A stretch of 64,000 bases of DNA, from contig NC_059545.1 of the NCBI RefSeq assembly GCF_905220415.1, positions 3,358,001-3,422,000 of the forward strand. The letters run 5' to 3'. Position 1 is the first letter of the stretch; each line of letters begins with the position of its first letter. A model generated the notes under the pieces. It did not search any database and was not told the origin of the DNA. It saw only the letters and a program-made list of their open reading frames with translations. Shown here in pieces: positions 37,354 to 48,394 of the stretch. Position numbers and translations under genes: made by a program. The stretch comes from Colias croceus. Its lineage: Eukaryota > Arthropoda > Insecta > Lepidoptera > Pieridae.

Positions 37354-40300
37354 GTAGAGAATCGGTAGAGATTCAGACCGATGAGATGAAAAGTGGTGAA
37401 CGGTACTTTATTAAATGAAGATCAGATAATTTCCTTCGTCTGAGATTGCGTTCGATATCGGCCACCACCCTATAAATTACCGAGTAATCTCAGTCGGTAA
37501 TTACTAAATCTTGTTGTCAAAATGAGTTGAGCTTAACCTCTTTTTTTAAAAAAGACTTCAGATTTATTAAGTTAATCATTTCAAACTTAAAGGATTTTCT
37601 GATAAACTATTAAACCGTGCTGCATCAAAAATGATTAATTCAAGAATTGAAAGACACACCCAACCATAATTCTTTATAGGTGATAAAACGTCACATCAGC
37701 AAAGATATTAAAAAATTATAAATGGAACGGACGCGACCTAAATTTTGCCACACGTGAACGACTATTTCCAGACAACAGTAAGGTATGTCAGGTAGCTTTC
37801 AAAATAACACCTCTGAAACGCGTGCACATTATCTTGGATTCACATTCACATGTGCATTAACGTTTTGGGAAAGAGCATGCGTCTATTTACAGTGTACGCA
37901 AGTAGCTGTTTATACTTATACTTTACCATAATATCTGCCGTACTCGCATAGCGACACTCTTTCACTTTTATCAACGTTGGAAAAGGAAAAAGTATTTGAT
38001 AAATGTTATGAACGATGTGAATCTGTACGCAAACAACTTGACTTGCCTGCATCAGAACCAACTTTCATTTTCACGAGATATTGACAAAAAAATCAATGGA
38101 TAGCCATTGATTTGCGGCGGTGAAAAAATGCCATAATTGGACATTCATTCAACAATGGCTGCAGATACAGGATTGCAGACGCGATGCAAATAACAAAAAT
38201 CAATACGTCGAGCGAACGCTGTGGCCAAACTCGCACAAAATTAACCATCCTCACATTTTTAGCGCACGGTGTTGATGAATGTTTATATATTCACAAAAAA
38301 CGAAACACAAAAGACGGAAAATCGCAATACAACAAAGAGCCTGTATGGGATACACAATGCGATTTACAAACACAAACTGCGATGCAGACAGAATTCTCAG
38401 ACTGTCTCTCAGACCTAATAGACAATAGATCATCTGACATCCGTTAAGGGACGTTGACAGGTTAATAACTAACTGCAGCCTAGACAGTTACAAACTTTGC
38501 ATTTGATAAAACCTGCCTCATTGTCATATGGCACCATAGCAGTCTATTGTGTGATAGCTATACGAAGCCCCTAAGTGAGTGGTTGAGAGTCTACGTCTCC
38601 AAGCTGGCACTCGAGTGAACCCTGTTGACCTAGTGTATGGCAGTGAGGGCAAAAACTCCACACCTGTTTTATATTATATCGTATAACATTATAACATGAT
38701 CAGTCGCTATGCATATGCGACGTGATTTATGTATTACGTTTCAATATTACCAATTAAATTTCAATGAACATTATTTCTTTGATTAGGTGGACCTGTTTCA
38801 TATAATGTTGATTCCATTGCAGCATTACTATTCGGTCTTGAACGGTAGATTCAACCACCATATATGTATATCCATTGAAACGTCGTAATGCGTAACAGCT
38901 TTAAAAGCCCCATTGCATCAGTCACAACAAACAACCCCGTCTAGACTAGGCACTAGAAATTTATGCAGAAACTTTATCAGTGAGTGAGACAAAGACTGTA
39001 AGGGACAACGTTGCTCATTAACGTTACAAACCCTTAAGTATGAGAATGGCACGTTTTTTAAAGTATTATACGGAAACTTTAACTTTAATTGACGCTTTCT
39101 TAGGTATTGTTTTCATGTCTTTGAAAAAGTAGATCTTTCACGTTTACTGAACTTTCTAACTGTATTCGCTTTTTTAAAAGCCCTATACAAGCACTCGAAA
39201 TACAACAACATATAATTAATTAAACATTATAGCTGTTAACCTGTCTAGAGGTAGAACTAGATGGAAATAGTCTTTTCCATATTATTTTATGTGTAGTTTT
39301 GAAGGGACAGTCAAAAAGATACAAATAATTTAATTTAAAGTTACAAAATCTTTGTATAAAAATATCAAATGATTAATGAACCGAATTGAGTGAAATGCTC
39401 ATTTCGCTGCTAATTAATCCAGTATGACTGAATGAGCGTCCATAATAGATCAGTTACAAATTCGTCGCTCGTCAATTTCGTTTTAGCTGATTTGCAATGT
39501 AAATGCATATGAAATTTACATAGTTAATACACAAATTCATTTCGTATTTCCAGATTAACTATTGTGGAAATAAATTAAATCAAAACGACTGTATGAAATT
39601 GAAGTTCTAGCGTGTATCTTTAACCCATTATAATAAATCCGAGCATATTTTTAAAAAGTCGGGGTCTGCCGCGGTACAGCTATTGTATGCTATACCTATG
39701 TCTTCAAGCCACACCTCCGCCCGTCGGAGTGGGGAGCGTGAGGTTTTTTCGTTACGGAATTTCTCGATTCGGTCCCCGCGCTCAAGGCCCGCGATAGAAG
39801 CTATGCAATAGCTTAAAAGTTAGTAAAATTAGTTTAAATACAGCGGTAGAAACAGAAAGGATTATAAGTAATTAGGTTTTACTTGCGGTTCGACTGGAAT
39901 CAAGACGAAGTACGGCGTCACGGAGTAAATACGCAAATAGTGCACTCCGTTCGCGTTGGCAAAGATTTCAATGGACTGGAAAACTTCAGGTGCCTCGGAA
40001 ACGGTATTTAGGGCAATGGATGTAGCCTTGATAGGTTACACGTACCCACACGAAATATAAAAGCACTTTAATAGATACTCGCAACGGTCGTTAATTAAGA
40101 GAATCTTTGCAATGACGTCACAATTATTAGCACGCTCTACTTTACGCCAGCGTATATGACGGCATAGAAAGAATTTCTCGTTCCGCAAGTTTAAAATATA
40201 TGGATTAGGTTTAGCAATCCTCGACAAAATAATGACTGAATAAAAATTTAAAGAACATTTGCAATGTAATTCATATAACGGTTGTGTTTCTTAAGTGTCA

Positions 40301-42931
40301 AACAGATTTATTATACCTCGTAGCTTATTTTCTCTCACATGATATATTCCTTTTTCTATGTACAGTTTAGAATTATTCAGAATTGCTTTCACTCACCAGT
40401 GTAGTTTATCTTATCGAGTCAACGACATTGCAATTATTAGGACCAAAATGGAACATTGCGATGTTCATCACCATATTTGGTATCTTATAATATAATCTCT
40501 GATCTCATACCCTGTTTCGGTTACTAACGAGAAACTTATTATAATATAAACGGTATTTTTAATTAAGAAATCTATATTGTAACATTCGGACACGCTATTG
40601 GTGCTATTGTCGTCATAATCTACACATTTTGTAAGAATTTCGCCAGCCACTATAGGTATATTGTTTTTGTTACGATTTTACTTCGTCCTTTCGTTATTTA
40701 TGTAGCTATTTCATAAAGGCTTCTTTGTACAAACACCCCAAACAACGATAAACTTATCAGCACAAAGACTCATTTATTATCATTCTGAAATAAACAAAAA
40801 TCAAATAGAAAGGGGATCGGGGAACATCTTACGACGCCAACGCAATGCGTGGGTCGGGTTACCAGTTACCACACGGCTTATTATAATTTGTAATGACAAG
40901 GTATACTTCCTTAGATGTGAGTCAACATCCTTCGTATATCTTATTCTAAACCCCAGTGGTATAGGAATGGAACTTTATAGTCAACAAGTATGGTAAATAA
41001 TTCTCATCGTCGTGACTATTTTCATTTCAAATTGCACGCTAAAAATAAATTGAAATGCGTAGAATTATTACAAAGTGTGCAATACTTGCGGTATGCATGG
41101 ACCATGACTGATAAATATTCATTAATTAACTAAACGGGTGAGTTTTCTAAAGCTGAATAGTTGCGAATGCCTAACCCAGGTTAATAAGGTTGCTGGAATT
41201 TCAGATAACTGACGTTTTCCTATGTAACCTTTAGTTAGGCTTTGCTTCGGGCTTTTTTTAGATGTAACCTCGTTCATTGCTCCAGTTCTGTCTCCGAGTA
41301 ACGATTTTCGTTTACGGCTTCTGCTTCTGATTGGACTCGGCTAAATGCATAATAGATGAGGACTATAATAAGACCGTTCAGCTTCCGGCTATTGTGTTTA
41401 TATTTTTGGTAATTTTACATAGCGACGGATTTTAATGTTTCGCTTTGAATGGAAGTCCTTTTGTAAGGTTTAAAAATACCCCTTGTTGACATTTTGTAGC
41501 ACTATGGCATTGTCTGTATAGGTTAACTTTAGAATGCGATTTCAAATAATAAAATTGATGATTTTTTAAATAGTATTAGAATTTGTTAAATTTACACAGA
41601 ATTCGTATACTTAGAAGACACATCAGTTAAATGGAACTGAAGGTAATCAGAATAATGTTAAATAACTCTGGTACGTCTCAAGAAAGGAGGCGTACTAAAT
41701 TGGTTGTAATTTGAAGATCATCTATAATAATAACAATATAGGTACAAGGCTAACTTTAATGAAGATTGATTAGTTAGATTCAATTTTATACTACTTATGC
41801 AGTTTATAGTTTTATACATGTATCTACACTGTCTCCTCAAAATAAATGCTTCGTCTACTTAACATAACTATAATATTGTGTACAACATGAATCCTGGGTT
41901 AAAATCAATCATTTTTAAATTGATCATAAATTGACTGAGTTATGATGGAATTGGTATCGTTCATTATCTTACTTCTTACTATCTAAGTATTCTTACATAT
42001 ATCACCTTTGTAAATAGTAGGTAAATAAACGAAAAAGCTGACGATATCAACATCATTACCTACAATAAAATAAATGGTATACAACATATCCACCTTAATA
42101 TAACGGCAAAGCAATTAAGCCATACGAAACGTGAAATATTAGATTTGATGCGAATTTTAGACAAATTAACGCACGTTTTCACTGAATCACAGTGCTTTAA
42201 TTAGAACCGGAATAGCTGTAGGTACCGTTCAGTTCTGACACCTCTAGATGTAACCGAATGCACAGTTCCACGAATCGGTCGATTCAAGTCCGATGCCGGT
42301 CGAATTGCTTATTTTATGCGACACCTCAGTGTATTGACAATGCTAAGAATAGCCTCGCTGGTGTTTTATGGTAGATGTACATACCTACATGTTTTATGGT
42401 GTATTGGTACCACATTATGTACCTAGGGTTAGTTCCCTTATTACAGTAAGTTATCTCTTTCAATATTCCATACAGATATATAATACCTAGTACCTATAGC
42501 TACGTTATGAAACTGAACTCAATAAATTTTAATTAATTAACAACATAATTTTAGTAATCCGAAGAAATTAGAACAATATTTCCATGAAATAAACATCGAA
42601 AAGAAACAATTACTTAAATAAATTGTAAGGAAAAGAAAAATAGAGAAAATTCCAACACAAAATAATAAATATTATAATCTCTTGTGATCGTCGGTCGGAT
42701 AAGCTTCGATTTAAAATTTAATATAATGGCGAAAATAACTTAATAATATTCTTGTGCATTTATTTACATTTACAATTATTTACCTACGAGTTACGTTTAT
42801 TTTATTATAGTGATAGAGATACGTTGTAAAGTGGACGCGTCCAAGATATTTCTATAGCTTATCCTCGGACATAAACTAAAATTTATATTAGCAATAATAA
42901 ATATATCGAACGTCCGGCATCGATGCAAATG
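37354..42931. other. AT-rich DNA, no gene seen apart from one dispersed repeat
   Basis: Frames are all below 90 codons and lack motifs. The 87-codon frame at 38184-38447 is hydrophilic with no family resemblance. The only structured island is the GC-rich repeat at 39655-39820, listed separately. Confidence 0.5.
39655..39820. repeat. GC-rich dispersed repeat with AGCTATTG inverted ends
   Basis: A CpG-rich island of about 160 bp in AT-rich DNA. AGCTATTG at 39678-39685 pairs with CAATAGCT at 39806-39813, and between them lie GC-rich words such as CCGCCCGTCGGAGTGGGGAG and GGTCCCCGCGCTC. It resembles a repeat I recall from noctuid sequences. The class (SINE, MITE or RNA-derived) is unknown. No polymerase III B-box was found. 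Confidence 0.45.
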
Positions 42932-42934
42932 TTA

Positions 42935-43349
42935 GGGCGGCCGTACACGGACCGCTTCAAGCAGTTGAGACCGACCGCTTGAAGCCGCGACCGCGCGGTG
43001 AACTATAGGAATTCATTCACCGCCGTACACGTGACGGCTCGAGCCGTCGCGACCGCTTCAAGCCGTCAACTGCATGACGAAATTCCACCGTGCCGTTGAC
43101 GGCTCGCGAGCGGTCGTGAGGCATACACTGACTGCTCGAGCCGTTGACTGCGCTAGAGCCGTCGACGGCTCCCTCCCCCCCTGAAAATCAATGACTTGAC
43201 TAGTCAAAAAAATCAACCGCTCGAGCGGTTGGTAGCGACGGCTCGAGCGGTCAACAACCGACGGCTCGAGCAGTTGACGCCGACCGCTCGAGCCGTCCGT
43301 GTATGTCGCTCAGCCGTTAACTGCTCGAGCGGTCCGTGTACGGCCGCCC
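42935..43349. mobile_element. Harbinger-like GC-rich MITE, 415 bp, TTA target duplication
   Basis: The ends GGGCGGCCGTACACGGACCG and the reverse complement of the right end match perfectly, and TTA flanks both sides (42932-42934 and 43350-43352). The interior is filled with variants of the palindrome ACCGCTCGAGCGGT and GACGGCTCGAGC, so the whole element can fold on itself. No transposase frame is present. A three-base TWA duplication supports the PIF/Harbinger group. Confidence 0.75.
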
Positions 43350-44489
43350 TTATGGTCTCTCGTCACGCATAATTCACTGATCTTTAAAGCCGTGGTATAT
43401 CGGCTAATGCGGCAGAAACATGCAGTCCAATCATACATAGTATAAACGATACCCAGTGATACCCATCTCACGTTCTTTGTGTTCCTTTTTATTGCCAACT
43501 TGTAACTGCTCTGAATTCATCGCATATTAATATATGTATTTAGATTAATTAATGCTGAACCTCTTACCTATATTCAGGATAAAATAGTTTTCTTCCATAT
43601 TTATCGGATATATTCCATATCCCTCGGGTACTTATTAAAAATTTTACAACTAGGTACTTAACCATTTTCAGAGATAAACCAAACGATAATTTATAATAAT
43701 AATTAATATACAGATTAACGGATTATAGGTAGGTACATGATAAAAAATGATATTTATTATGATAAGTATGGATTACGAAGAAAAAGGTGACATAATGTTT
43801 GCTTTTCCAATGAATTGTTGCAAATCCATTTTGTTGATTGCAAACAGTGTTTGAGTGAAATATTCACAATACTTTTGCCCTACTTTCATCGCATCGCCTA
43901 CCAGTTTCGTTAGTTCGGATCACAGATATCTATTTGCCCCGTAGGCAACGCGTCCGACATAGGGATATTTGAGGAAAAATTGATTTTTCTATTTCTGCAT
44001 CACCGTTTTCCGTAACATAGCTGTATCGAAATAAAAATCGTTGATACGTATCTAGTTCCTTTGTGAGAGCACTTCTATAGTTTACTGCTGAATTATGATA
44101 TTGGGAAATATAAACTCTTGTTTAGAATAGTTAGAATAGCAGTACTATGTGGTACTATACTCATTTGGTACTTAGTAATGTCGGAAATTTTAATGATCAT
44201 GCACACATTGTTATAGGATATATTATGTATATAAGAAGGTCATCTTGGCGCCTATTTCGGCGCCTGCCTGTCGCCTCTGAGCAGGAATGTCTGTATGATA
44301 GAGGCATCGTCTGAATTTCTAGGCTAGCCCCTTAGATTACAAAATAAAGTACAGATGGAGCATGACAACCGCCCGTCGCCCTTGTCAAAGAAAATACGAA
44401 ATCAAAAACAAATACGTCGCTGCACCAGTGCTATAGCGCATAAAGTGTCATGCAATACGTCAAAAAGGGTTTGCAATTTTAGTAAAAAA
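43350..44489. other. AT-rich DNA, no gene seen
   Basis: Only short chance frames. A moderately GC-rich patch at about 44240-44400 (GGCGCCTATTTCGGCGCC and neighbours) has no identifiable origin. Confidence 0.45.
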
Positions 44490-44800
44490 ATGCCGTCTTG
44501 TGATAATAAAAGGCTGTAAAATTTGTTCCCGAAAACAAAAAAAAAGATAAAACATCGTTTCACAGGTTTTCTGTAGATTATTTGGCTGATTTATTTCTTG
44601 AATACGAATAATAATTTTACAGATATGAAGGAATACAAAACTTCAACGTATGTTGCCAGTATTTTGAAAATGAATTTGCCATTTTTATTGGTAAAACGGT
44701 AAAATGGTTAAAAGATCTTCAGGGTAATGCTGTTGGATTTTTCGATCGTGAATGTGATTATTTGTATAGTGCACTAAAGGTTCATGATAATTATTAGATT
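44490..44800 (+). pseudogene. THAP-type zinc-finger relic
   Basis: A start MPSC... at 44490 is followed, after a frame change, by residues like KGCKN and TKKK, the usual beginning of a THAP domain. About 60 bases further on, a frame from about 44635 reads VCCQYFENEF and GKTVKWLKDLQGNAV, then FFD. This matches the second half of THAP domains (Cys-x-x-His/Tyr-Phe, later Asn-Ala-Val-Pro, where the Pro is replaced here). The halves are out of frame and the domain is not followed by a long protein. THAP domains occur in host regulators and in P-like transposases; which one this derives from cannot be told. Confidence 0.4.
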
Positions 44801-47533
44801 ATTTTAATAAGCATAATACATTATTTTGTTACTTTTATAAAGCTTAAAAACGTCATAGTCGTTTTCGCTGGCGATTTAATTTATGTGAACTCCATGATGG
44901 ATATGATAAAAATAAAATGTCACGTATTCTCGACTAAAAACTACCGCTATTCGTATTCATATATTATGAAAAATAAAAAAAATATATAATTATTATAGTT
45001 AATATTGAAACTTTTTTTATGTAATTTATTTAATAAAAAATTGAATACAATTATTTTGTCCATATATAACTTTAGTAGGCAGGTACTTTATGTAATAAAA
45101 GAATTTAAATAAAAATTAAAACTTGACTTCTCATTTATGTATATAGCCTACGTCACTACCGCCACTAACATAATAATTCAGATCATTGCAATGAAACCTC
45201 ACAACTCAAAATCGGTCCAACGGTTTATACTGCAGGGCGTGTCAAAGAAATATTATACATACATCCATAAACTCGAAAAACATAACCCTCTTTTTTCCGT
45301 AGTCGGGGAAAAATTTGGGAAATTTTTCAATATCTGGCAACATTACACGCACACAGAAGCACCGTGTACGTACAGTGCAGCGGCGAAATGACAGCACACA
45401 TAGCTTTATTGAAAATGACGATAAATTATTCGGTTTAGTTCGGCAACGCTCCATCTGTCTTTTATTTTGTAATCTAAGGCTAGCCCAGACTTATTGTCAT
45501 ACCTACCCTACATTCGCTTATATCCGATTCATATAAAAACTGCTAAGTGTATGCTATGTAATACAGGATGTTTATGAGAATTAAGTCCTTCCTGTTGACC
45601 ATTCATCATCTTGATACAAAAATATTTTGTAAGGCGATGGTAGGCTGCCAAAATAATCTTACAAAGAGTGAAGTGAGTTTTGATGGACTATTGTTACATA
45701 ACAAATTATTATGTAAGCGATTAGTCATTATTTTTTTTTTGGGCTATAATACAAAAAAATGATACTTTACGTCTATACTGGACATTTGAGTGTTTATTTT
45801 GTATTACCTATGATGCTGAAGAAATTTATATTGTATTTCATCTTATATAAATATACATATATATCATTGGTTACATAAATTACATGAATTATCAAGAAAA
45901 CATTTGTTTCAATATCTTAGAAGTTATAATTTCATACCTATATAACTAATATCATTGTTTTTCACTTCATACAACTATCTGCTACTAATTTTATTCAGGT
46001 ATATTATGTATGTATTAGAAAGAGTTTATGACTTGTTAATTTTAATTTACTTTGAGATACCTATACCTACTGAATTTGAAAATTAAAACTCATGGTGATA
46101 TTTATTACTAAATGTACCTATGTGCAGTAATATTTTTTTTTGGTGCATATCATATGTTTATATTTGTGCATATCATATGAAGAGTTTGTCTGTTTGATTT
46201 TATTTCGAGAACTATGGATCTGGCTTGAAAATTAATTTTAGTGATAGCCGATTTATAGATAAAAACTCAAGTCAATATAATATAATCAAATAATAGGAGC
46301 GGAAAATGCAGGTAAAACCACAGGGAAAAACTAGTTCAATATAAAGACAATATCTTATTTATTAAAGTTTACCTTTTACTTTAAGGGGGTTCAACATTTT
46401 ATAGCACAAGCTAGCTCACCTAGAATTGTTTTCTCAATGAATTATACCTAACATTTAAAAGGTACTACGTAGACCATTTTTGATAGTACTCTGAATATTT
46501 TATTCCTTTTTTTTTGTTTCAATTTTGTAACAAATGAAAAACTTGGATCTGGGTAAAAATTTAAGTATTTTTTGTTAAATTGATAAAGATAATTTTTATT
46601 TTAAGATAACACCATTAATCAGAGCAATCAATTAACAATTTATTCCTCATTAGTTATAGTTACTATCATCGATATGTTATTGATAATAAATATTAAATAG
46701 TTTAATTGAAATGATAAAATACGCTTTGACGAAAAATTATTATTTTATTTTTAATTTATGTACCTACTCCAAGACCTACTCCAAATAATGTTGAATTCTA
46801 AATTCAAAAAATAAAGACTGTCTTAAATTTGGGATAAAAAAATTGTTCACTAAAGTCTAAGATTAAAGTTTATTCAAAAATCGGGAATAGGTACGTTACG
46901 TTTTCATTAATTTGTAATATAACTCATAGTTTATTTCTTTATAATTTTGTTGTTTTTTTTTAACTAATACTGACAAAATAATATACAAACACGAATCTAT
47001 AATACTTTTTCGATTTCTGTTATTTCTAGATTAGTCATTAAATATTTAAAATTAAAAACAATAATTTGTGATTCTACGACCAATTCAAAATTAACTTAAA
47101 TGATTACCTATTAACTGGGCCTTGTCCAAGACCCAAGTGACATCGATTATTGGCTAAAAAAATTATATGTAACATGTCCATTAAATTTAAAAATAAATAT
47201 AAATAATGAATTAACAAACCAAAACTTACTTACGGCTGATAAACACGAATTTTTCTTGAGCACAAGATGGAACTATAATAGTTATCACTTATAACGGCAG
47301 TACATAATATCACTACGATTAAAAATTGAAATGAAATTCTTTAATTATTTACTTTCATTCAAAAAGACAAGAAAAATTAGCCAAAACAACCACAATCGCT
47401 TTGTACATACTCCACCCCCGCATCTCTTAATTTTCCTCTCTCCCCACTTCCCCTCCCGACTTGAAGCCTCTTTTGTCGTCAAGACCATAGACAAAATGAA
47501 CAAACACAGATAGAAGTAAATTAATTATTAATG
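44801..47533. other. Very AT-rich DNA, no gene seen
   Basis: Frames at 45137-45762 are short and motif-free. The rest is A/T-rich with homopolymer runs. Confidence 0.5.
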
Positions 47534-47536
47534 TTA

Positions 47537-47773
47537 AAGGGGTGACAGACGTACGAGTAAGTACGCGAACTTGTGGCTCGACGACCTTTTTCGCTCGTGT
47601 GTCACCCCAAGTACGCGTACTTAAAAACCGTCGAGTAAGTTCGTTGACGATCCAACATGTTTGAAATTTTACTCGAAGCCCGCCTTGGCTCGCACGTCTG
47701 TCACCGCCGCGAGCCGAGTAAGTACGCGAACTTTAAAACCGCGACTTTAAAGTTCGTACGTCTATCAGCCCTT
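47537..47773 (+). mobile_element. Harbinger-like MITE, copy A (237 bp)
   Basis: TTA flanks both sides (47534-47536 and 47774-47776). Ends are AAGGGGTGACAGACGTACGA on the left and, reverse-complemented, AAGGGCTGATAGACGTACGA on the right. No coding capacity. An identical copy lies inverted at 47945-48181. Confidence 0.8.
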
Positions 47774-47944
47774 TTATGGTAAGGTACATCCTGTGGGTTC
47801 ATCGTTTTTTCTACTCAAGAAATAAGCTTTTGCTTTAAATCCGATGAAATATGTGGTTATTAATAATACAAAGTGAACTGAATGTTTTGACAAATACTAG
47901 ATACACTGCGCTACTACTACTCTGTATGAATCTATTCAATATAA

Positions 47945-48181
47945 AAGGGCTGATAGACGTACGAACTTTAAAGTCGCGGTTTTAAAGTTCGCGTACTTAC
48001 TCGGCTCGCGGCGGTGACAGACGTGCGAGCCAAGGCGGGCTTCGAGTAAAATTTCAAACATGTTGGATCGTCAACGAACTTACTCGACGGTTTTTAAGTA
48101 CGCGTACTTGGGGTGACACACGAGCGAAAAAGGTCGTCGAGCCACAAGTTCGCGTACTTACTCGTACGTCTGTCACCCCTT
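47945..48181 (-). mobile_element. Harbinger-like MITE, copy B (237 bp), inverted
   Basis: The reverse complement of copy A, identical over the whole 237 bp as read by eye, with its own TAA duplication (47942-47944 and 48182-48184). The two copies form a perfect inverted repeat with a 171-base spacer. The right edge is about 210 bp from the TONSL start codon. Confidence 0.8.
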
Positions 48182-48202
48182 TAAGAGCAATAATATTCAA
48201 TA

Positions 48203-48210
48203 TTGGCGCC
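48203..48210 (+). promoter_or_regulatory. E2F-like site upstream of TONSL
   Basis: TTGGCGCC, close to the E2F consensus, lies 185 bp before the TONSL start codon in otherwise AT-rich sequence. S-phase replication genes are commonly E2F-driven, so the position makes sense. It is a short motif and could be chance. Confidence 0.35.
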
Positions 48211-48394
48211 TTTTGTCTCTCTATATAATCTGTGAAATTAAATGTCAATGTCGCGATTGTCATATGGTATTTGTCACAGGTATTTGTGAATTGTGATTTG
48301 TAGGAAATAAAGCTAAACTTCTTTGATACTAAATAAACATTGTTTGTAGTTACCCAAAATTACATTCAATTACGATATGAAATAGATTAATAAT

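Noticed and set aside
38184..38447. 87-codon + strand gene
   Set aside because: Hydrophilic low-information sequence without motif; an antisense frame of similar length overlaps it.
47534..48184. A single large fold-back transposon, possibly piggyBac-like because TTAA lies at both outer edges
   Set aside because: Each arm has its own TWA duplication and complete imperfect inverted ends, so two separate Harbinger-like insertions explain it better; the ends do not resemble piggyBac.
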